The notes beneath the pieces were generated by a model, which was not told where the DNA came from, ran no database searches, and saw only the letters and a program-made list of their open reading frames with translations. Shown here one piece after another: positions 6,166 through 10,015 of a stretch of DNA of 10,015 nucleotides. Each line of letters opens with the position of its first letter. Position 1 is the first letter of the stretch. A program made the position numbers and the translations under genes. Source of the DNA: Thermoplasmata archaeon (lineage in GTDB: Archaea; Thermoplasmatota; Thermoplasmata; Thermoplasmatales; Thermoplasmataceae); assembly GCA_021845155.1 (NCBI GenBank), contig JAKBSB010000038.1, forward strand, positions 1 to 10,015, given 5' to 3'.

Positions 6166-6182
6166 CCAAATATGTTTATTAG
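6166..6182. promoter_or_regulatory. Overlapping divergent promoters of exporter and methyltransferase
   Basis: The two ATGs (6146 minus, 6204 plus) are separated by 57 bp. On the minus strand an ACATATTTGG-like box centred near 6172 lies about 26 nt from the exporter ATG. On the plus strand TTTATTAG (6175-6182) lies about 25 nt from the methyltransferase ATG. Both fit leaderless transcripts. The boxes overlap, so binding of TBP/TFB at one would hinder the other. Confidence 0.45.
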
Positions 6183-6203
6183 AGATTTTGCAGTATTGGA
6201 TTC

Positions 6204-6827
6204 ATGGAATATGAAGACCTGAAGGATGTAACGGATTATCTCGGCACCACAGAAAAAAAGTTTGAGGAACATATCGATTCAGCAGGAGATATTTTCCAGT
6301 ATGCAAGAACAACCACAAGGGGCAATGACTACTGGCAGGTTTCTGAACCGGAGTTCAGGCTTATCTTTGCGATTGCATCTGTCATGAAGGCCAAAAAAAT
6401 TGCGGAGACGGGAGTCGGGCCGGGAACAACATCAACCGCATTCCTCAAGGCAATGGAGCCATTTGGCGGAAGACTCTACAGTTTTGACCTTGGCAGGAAA
6501 TACGGAAATTCAGATGAGAGACCGGTGGGATTCGTTGTACCGGACAACCTCAGGGACAGGTGGACCCTTACACTGGGCGACAGCAGGGCAACCCTCGGTC
6601 CTGGTCTTGAGAAATACGGGCCTTTCGACATCTTCATGCATGACTCCGAACACACCTATGATCATGTGACTTTTGAGCTTAACACGGCAATAAAACACAT
6701 GAAAGAACGCTTCATCATTGTTGTGGACAACTACAACTGGACCGATGCTCCTGATGACTTCGCTTCCTCCAACGGACTGAGGCTGATCCATCCGACCGAC
6801 GATATGTGCCTTATTTTCAGGAAATAA
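6204..6827 (+). CDS. Class I SAM-dependent methyltransferase (Methyltransf_24-like)
   Basis: This is a 207-residue soluble protein with a Rossmann-type methyltransferase core. Motif I is IAETGVGPGTTS (about 67-77), an ExGxGxGxTS form. An acidic end to the second strand follows (LYSFDLG, Asp95), then GDSRATL near 125. The motif DIFMHDSEHTYDH (about 142-154) and the strand FIIVVDNYNW after it are typical of the Methyltransf_24/caffeoyl-CoA-like group. The N-terminal 50 residues (ending DYWQVSEPEF) are a helical cap. The substrate is not known. Divergence from a LysE-type exporter suggests co-regulation but does not identify a pathway. No Shine-Dalgarno is seen. The start fits a leaderless mRNA from the TATA-like box at 6175-6182. 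Confidence 0.82.
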   Translation: MEYEDLKDVTDYLGTTEKKFEEHIDSAGDIFQYARTTTRGNDYWQVSEPEFRLIFAIASVMKAKKIAETGVGPGTTSTAFLKAMEPFGGRLYSFDLGRKYGNSDERPVGFVVPDNLRDRWTLTLGDSRATLGPGLEKYGPFDIFMHDSEHTYDHVTFELNTAIKHMKERFIIVVDNYNWTDAPDDFASSNGLRLIHPTDDMCLIFRK

Positions 6828-6832
6828 AAAAC
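6821..6832 (-). terminator. Possible T-run terminator of orc1
   Basis: On the minus strand a run of six T (complement of 6826-6831) lies 25 nt after the orc1 stop, within and just after the stop codon of the convergent methyltransferase. No stem is evident. Confidence 0.35.
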
Positions 6833-6855
6833 AGTGACTTCACCTGCCGGAATTG

Positions 6856-8160
6856 TCACTCTGAAGGAGTTGCATCCCAGATGTCGCTGATCTTTTCATC
6901 AATTTTTTCAGGCGGAAGTGAATCCGCAGGAACTGTTGTATCGATCCTTGCCTGCTTCCCGATGCCTGTTCCCCTGAATTTTTCCAGGTCCTTGTCCTCA
7001 ACAAGGTAGCGCTTCACGTCAAAATAATTGCCAGCAACCCTTATGAATCTTGTTCTCCCGTATCTTCCATGGCTCTTTGTGCTTGTTGTGAGAAGGCCGA
7101 AGTCCTCAAGCTCAGTGAGAATATCGCTTATCCTGCGGCTTGAAAGCTGTGCATATCCAAGCTCACGGCATATGCTCTTGTAATTCTCAAATATTTCCCC
7201 TGTGAACATCATGGAACTGTCCATTTCCTGCGTCACAACCGCACTGAGCAGCACCATCTTGGACTGGGGCGGTAATGTGGCCACAGCTTCCCTCATGACA
7301 TCCATTTCAAACTTGTCTCTAGCCCTGTAGACCTCCTTATCAGTGACCCTGGTTGTTCCATCCCTTATTGAGACCTCAATTGCTATACGCATAAGCTCCA
7401 GTGCTTTCCTTGCGTCGCCGTGCTCCTGAGCACCAATTGCAGCGCAAAGATTCAGGGCAGAATCGTCAATAGGCTTGGAACCTGAAATATTGCTTATCCT
7501 AAATGTCAGTATGTCCCTGAGTTCCGATGCATTGTAAGGGGGGAACATTATGCTCTCCTGGTTCAGCCTGCTCCTTACTCTTGCGTCCAGGGATTCCAGA
7601 AAGCCGGTATCGTTGGTTATGCCTATGAATGATGTCCTGGTGACAGTGGAATCGTCACTTAGCTTCAGTATGACATAAAGTGAGTCTGGGCCATTTTTCT
7701 TTATTATCTTGTCTATCTCGTCCAGCACTACTATCATGAACCTCCTTGACATGTTCATGCGCTTCAGCAGTTCAGAATATATCCTGTCCATTGGCCAGCC
7801 AAGTCCCGGAATTTTGTCTTCGTTGGTCTGGGAAAGCGCATTGGCAATTTCCACAAGAATAGAATATGGAGAATCAAAAACCTGGCAGTTGACATGGAAG
7901 ATCTCTATTCCTTCCGGATCTTTCTCCTTGAGCATTTTTGTAACATAGGTTGTGGTTGAGGTCTTTCCTGTTCCGGTTTTCCCGTATATGAGCAGGTTTG
8001 ACGGCCTGCTGTTGTGGAAAACACTGCTCAGTGTCCTCACCATGAGATCTATTTCCCTTTCCCTGTGCGGAAACGTTTCAGGCAGGTATGAACCCTCAAG
8101 AACTGTCAGGTCAAGCGTCTTATTGGTCATTTCGACGGAATATTTTTCAAACGGATTCAT
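6856..8160 (-). CDS. orc1: Orc1/Cdc6 replication initiator
   Basis: This AAA+ ATPase recognises archaeal replication origins and helps load the MCM helicase. It has 434 residues. The family leader YLPETFPHREREI is at about 25-37, Walker A is GKTGTGKT (60-67), Walker B is VVLDEID (144-150), and sensor 1 is in GITNDTG (Asn183). A run of arginines in LDARVRSRLN (191-200) includes the likely arginine finger. Sensor 2 is GDARKA (248-253). A winged-helix DNA-binding domain (about 295-385, with SSRRISDILTELEDFGLL) follows. About 50 further residues, rich in charge and proline, extend beyond the winged helix and make it slightly long for the family. The ATG gives the expected MNPFEKY start. It follows folC on the same strand with an 86-bp gap, so it may be read from folC or from its own promoter. 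All ATPase residues are intact. Confidence 0.96.
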   Translation of the reverse strand: MNPFEKYSVEMTNKTLDLTVLEGSYLPETFPHREREIDLMVRTLSSVFHNSRPSNLLIYGKTGTGKTSTTTYVTKMLKEKDPEGIEIFHVNCQVFDSPYSILVEIANALSQTNEDKIPGLGWPMDRIYSELLKRMNMSRRFMIVVLDEIDKIIKKNGPDSLYVILKLSDDSTVTRTSFIGITNDTGFLESLDARVRSRLNQESIMFPPYNASELRDILTFRISNISGSKPIDDSALNLCAAIGAQEHGDARKALELMRIAIEVSIRDGTTRVTDKEVYRARDKFEMDVMREAVATLPPQSKMVLLSAVVTQEMDSSMMFTGEIFENYKSICRELGYAQLSSRRISDILTELEDFGLLTTSTKSHGRYGRTRFIRVAGNYFDVKRYLVEDKDLEKFRGTGIGKQARIDTTVPADSLPPEKIDEKISDIWDATPSE

Positions 8161-8246
8161 GTAAGATACCAGTGAAATATCAATAGGTCTAATGAGTACT
8201 AAAGATTTTTTGAACCGTATGTTGGATCAACTGCATGATCAAAAGC
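8161..8246 (-). promoter_or_regulatory. orc1 upstream region with an imperfect ORB-like sequence
   Basis: In these 86 bp, GATACCAGTGAAATATC (8165-8181, plus strand) resembles the core of the archaeal origin recognition box (TCCAGTGGAAAC) but lacks one G of the GTGGAAA run. No second copy and no G-rich tail is present. A TATA-like candidate is uncertain (TTGATATTT near 8174-8182, or CTTTAGTA near 8197-8204, minus strand). GATCAA occurs twice (8225-8230 and 8237-8242). At most this is an autoregulatory Orc1 site. Confidence is low. Confidence 0.25.
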
Positions 8247-9530
8247 TTAATCTGGTGCATATGGAATTACCGGTGACCTTTCTATTTTCTTTATAAGCCC
8301 GACCAGGTACATTGAACCTGTGACCAGCAGGAATTGCCCTTTTCCAAGACAGTAGTCATATGCCTCGTATGGGTCCCTGATTGACCTGCTGTTCGCAAAC
8401 ATGTTTCCATACAGCCTCTGGAGCTTGTCCGGATCTATGGATCTCAAAGGCTCTTCGGGAGTGGTGAACACGATATTTTCAGAGATTTTTCTCAGTTCGC
8501 TGAGGAATGAAAATGGATCCTTGTCCGAGAGCATTCCAACGAGCAGCAATGGCTTCTCGTCTGTTATTTTTCTCAATGTTGAAGAAATTGCGACCGCTGC
8601 AGGAGGGTTATGAGCAGAATCAACCATCACCATTGGATCTTTCCTGATTATTTCCATTCTTGCTGGCCACCTGGTTTCCCATATTCCCTTTTCAATGTTC
8701 CGCTTTCCTATCTTTATACCTGAATTCTCCACCGCCAGTACCGAAGTTGCTATATTCCTGACCTGAAACTGGCCGATCAATGGGGATTTTATCCTGTAGC
8801 TGTTTGCTGGGGTTTCCAGAGTGAAATTGTTTCCTTCAATGGACATATCAAGTTCGGTTATTTTTGTGTCCGCTTCAACGGTCAACATCCTGGAATTGCG
8901 TCGCTGTGCAATACTTGTGATGGTTCTTACCACCTCTGGCTTATTGTCGCCAAGCACTACCGGAATTCCACTTTTTATTATGCCCCCCTTCTCGTATGAA
9001 ATTGCGGTCAGGGAACCTCCGAGCTTATCTGCATGCTCAAAACCTATCTGTGTTATGACGCTGATAAGAGGAAGAATTATGTTTGTGGAATCAAGCCTTC
9101 CTCCAAGCCCTACCTCAACAGCTGCATATCTGCAAGCTGTGTCCCTGAAATAACAGAATGCCAAAAGGGTTGTGACTTCAAAAAACGTTGGATTCCGGTT
9201 TATCCTGGAAAGTTCCTCTATCTTTTCCTTATGGGCGTCCAGGAACTTTTCAATGTAGCTGTCTGGAATTACATCCTTTCCTGAAACTATGCGTTCATTG
9301 AAGTCTATGAGATGAGGCGATGTATAGAGGCCGGTCCTGTATTTCTGCCTGAGAACATTGTAAATATAAGCTGAAACTGACCCTTTTCCATTGGTGCCGG
9401 CAACATGTATGCTCTGGAAGCTGTTCTGTGGATTTCCCAGAAGATTTGCAAATTCCTCAGTGACCGACAGATCAAGCTTTATCCCTTCCCTCTTGAGACG
9501 GTAAAGAAAGTCCTCGTGATTGGCGTCCAC
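8247..9530 (-). CDS. folC: Folylpolyglutamate synthase/dihydrofolate synthase (Mur ligase family)
   Basis: This cytoplasmic ATP-dependent ligase adds glutamate to dihydropteroate or tetrahydrofolate. The P-loop is HVAGTNGKGS (42-51 from the GTG at 9530). The family blocks TSPHLIDFNERI, AAVEVGLGGRLDSTN, ITQIGFEHADKLGGSL with ISYEKGGIIKSG, MVDSAHNPPAA and VTGSMYLVG occur in the right order, ending in a complete C-terminal ligase domain. The length of 427 residues is typical. The frame is open from a GTG at 9563, but that adds residues with no family match. A TATA-like box (TTATATCT, minus strand, 9552-9559) falls inside that extension, about 26 nt from the GTG at 9530, so the shorter leaderless form is preferred. 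In archaea the acceptor may be folate or another pterin. Sequence does not decide. It lies upstream of orc1 and diverges from the AlaX-like gene. Confidence 0.92.
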   Translation of the reverse strand: MDANHEDFLYRLKREGIKLDLSVTEEFANLLGNPQNSFQSIHVAGTNGKGSVSAYIYNVLRQKYRTGLYTSPHLIDFNERIVSGKDVIPDSYIEKFLDAHKEKIEELSRINRNPTFFEVTTLLAFCYFRDTACRYAAVEVGLGGRLDSTNIILPLISVITQIGFEHADKLGGSLTAISYEKGGIIKSGIPVVLGDNKPEVVRTITSIAQRRNSRMLTVEADTKITELDMSIEGNNFTLETPANSYRIKSPLIGQFQVRNIATSVLAVENSGIKIGKRNIEKGIWETRWPARMEIIRKDPMVMVDSAHNPPAAVAISSTLRKITDEKPLLLVGMLSDKDPFSFLSELRKISENIVFTTPEEPLRSIDPDKLQRLYGNMFANSRSIRDPYEAYDYCLGKGQFLLVTGSMYLVGLIKKIERSPVIPYAPD

Positions 9531-9551
9531 GGCACGTAATATTATTGTAAT

Positions 9552-9559
9552 AGATATAA
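9552..9559 (-). promoter_or_regulatory. folC: folC TATA-like box
   Basis: TTATATCT on the minus strand is centred about 26 nt from the GTG at 9530, consistent with a leaderless folC mRNA. A second, stronger box at 9602-9611 could give a longer transcript. Confidence 0.4.
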
Positions 9560-9598
9560 CCACGTTTTAGCTTCATGGGGAACGAAACCCGATTATTT

Positions 9599-9614
9599 TG
9601 GTTATATAAAACCA
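9599..9614. promoter_or_regulatory. Symmetrical TATA element between folC and the AlaX-like gene
   Basis: TGGTTATATAAAACCA has perfect 5-bp arms (TGGTT/AACCA) around ATATAA. Read on either strand it contains a near-canonical archaeal TATA box (TTATATAA on plus, TTTTATATAA on minus). Starts would fall near 9631 (plus) and 9580 (minus). Neither coincides with a leaderless start of the flanking genes. Confidence 0.4.
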
Positions 9615-9661
9615 GTAAACATGATATACAGCACTTTCGATTCGGGGCAACATCGCGCAAC

Positions 9662-9672
9662 TTAATTAAATA
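9662..9672 (+). promoter_or_regulatory. TATA-like box of the AlaX-like gene
   Basis: TTAATTAAATA is centred about 25 nt before the ATG at 9692, which fits a leaderless transcript. No Shine-Dalgarno is present upstream of that ATG. Confidence 0.45.
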
Positions 9673-9691
9673 CCAAAGCAATTTAGTTGAC

Positions 9692-10015
9692 ATGCAAACA
9701 GATCTTCTATACCTTAAGGACCCGTACCAGAAGGAAGGGATGGGAACAGTGAAATTCTTTGAATTTACAGACCTTGTAGTAGACAAGTCGGTGTTTTACC
9801 CTACAGGCGATGGACAGCCCAATGACCGGGGAAAGGTCATAATTGAAGGTAAGGAATATGTGATAGTTGATACCTGGAATGACGGAACAGATGTTCACCT
9901 GATGTCGCACGACACTTTTCCCGATGGAACAAAAGGAAAGGAGGTCCACCAGATCATTGACTGGGATGTAAGATATGCGCACATGAGATTCAGGACTGCC
10001 CTGAAGATAATTACA
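9692..10015 (+). CDS. AlaX-like alanyl-tRNA editing domain protein, 5' part
   Basis: The gene runs off the right edge. 108 codons are visible with no stop. AlaX proteins are free-standing relatives of the alanyl-tRNA synthetase editing domain that hydrolyse mischarged aminoacyl-tRNA-Ala. The match is clear: VDKSVFYPTGDGQPNDRGKV (about 31-50) corresponds to the family's LDxTxFYPxGGGQPxDxG, and DVRYAHMRFRTALKII (about 92-107) corresponds to the R(x)nHMRxHTAxHLL block. In that block the two zinc-binding His of HTAxH read Arg101 and Lys105, and GGGQP reads GDGQP. The protein may therefore lack a normal metal site or belong to a divergent subfamily. Later zinc ligands lie outside the window. The ATG at 9692 has a TATA-like box 25 nt upstream. 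folC diverges on the other side. Confidence 0.75.
   Translation, partial: MQTDLLYLKDPYQKEGMGTVKFFEFTDLVVDKSVFYPTGDGQPNDRGKVIIEGKEYVIVDTWNDGTDVHLMSHDTFPDGTKGKEVHQIIDWDVRYAHMRFRTALKIIT

Noticed and set aside
6147..6272. 42-residue N-terminal extension of the LysE-type protein
   Set aside because: It overlaps the divergent methyltransferase and its promoter, and the family signature begins right after the ATG at 6146.
8161..8246. Replication origin next to orc1
   Set aside because: The gap is 86 bp with a single imperfect ORB-like site, no repeated ORBs and no marked A/T-rich unwinding element.
9472..9576. Minus-strand frame of about 34 codons starting at an ATG at 9576, downstream of the strong TATA element
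   Set aside because: It runs out of frame through the folC start, has low-complexity basic content and shows no family resemblance. It is probably a shadow.
9621..9665. 14-codon ORF upstream of the AlaX-like gene, a possible leader peptide
   Set aside because: It has no ribosome binding site or suitable promoter spacing and is too short to support.
1..10015. tRNA or rRNA genes, CRISPR repeats, transposon ends, toxin-antitoxin or defence genes
   Set aside because: I looked on both strands and saw no cloverleaf, regularly spaced repeat, transposase motif or paired terminal repeat. Short divergent tRNA-like folds could still escape reading by eye.

Overview
The window looks like chromosomal DNA from a euryarchaeon of the Thermoplasmata, most likely the order Thermoplasmatales (acidophilic heterotrophs). 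The evidence is an Orc1/Cdc6 initiator, a UPF0200 archaeal kinase, a fused gamma-alpha 2-oxoacid:ferredoxin oxidoreductase with no ferredoxin-like subunit, frequent AGG/AGA and ATA codons, and TATA-like boxes about 25 bp upstream of start codons (leaderless transcription). Base composition appears to be in the mid 40s percent GC by eye. The lineage is inferred, not proven. I see no tRNA, rRNA, CRISPR array, insertion sequence or phage gene. Genes are dense and no gene-free stretch exceeds 300 bp.

Layout. (a) 1-1606: a repeat-rich promoter drives thioredoxin (trxA) and a thioredoxin-reductase-like flavoprotein (trxB) on the plus strand. (b) 1644-2531, minus strand: a 96-residue protein of unknown function followed by a UPF0200 P-loop kinase. 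They run convergent to trxB. (c) 2693-5531, plus strand: alpha and beta subunits of a 2-oxoacid:ferredoxin oxidoreductase, overlapping by 11 nt and closed by a strong hairpin plus T-tract. (d) 5553-6827: a LysE-type membrane exporter (minus) and a class I methyltransferase (plus) diverge from a 57-bp region with overlapping promoters. (e) 6856-9530, minus strand: folylpolyglutamate synthase (folC), then Orc1/Cdc6. (f) 9692 to the right edge, plus strand: the first 108 codons of an AlaX-like protein, cut by the window end.

How the genes fit together. Regions a and c share a redox theme. The oxidoreductase oxidises 2-oxoacids and reduces ferredoxin. The thioredoxin reductase lacks the usual NADPH-phosphate motif, so reduced ferredoxin (or another donor) is a plausible but unproven electron source for the thioredoxin system. 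The remaining genes are housekeeping or unassigned: replication initiation, folate or cofactor glutamylation, nucleotide kinase, export, methyl transfer and tRNA quality control. I found no obvious new defence or mobile system. The most interesting leads are the trxAB control region, the modified NADPH site, the altered zinc motif of the AlaX-like protein and several palindromic promoter or terminator elements.
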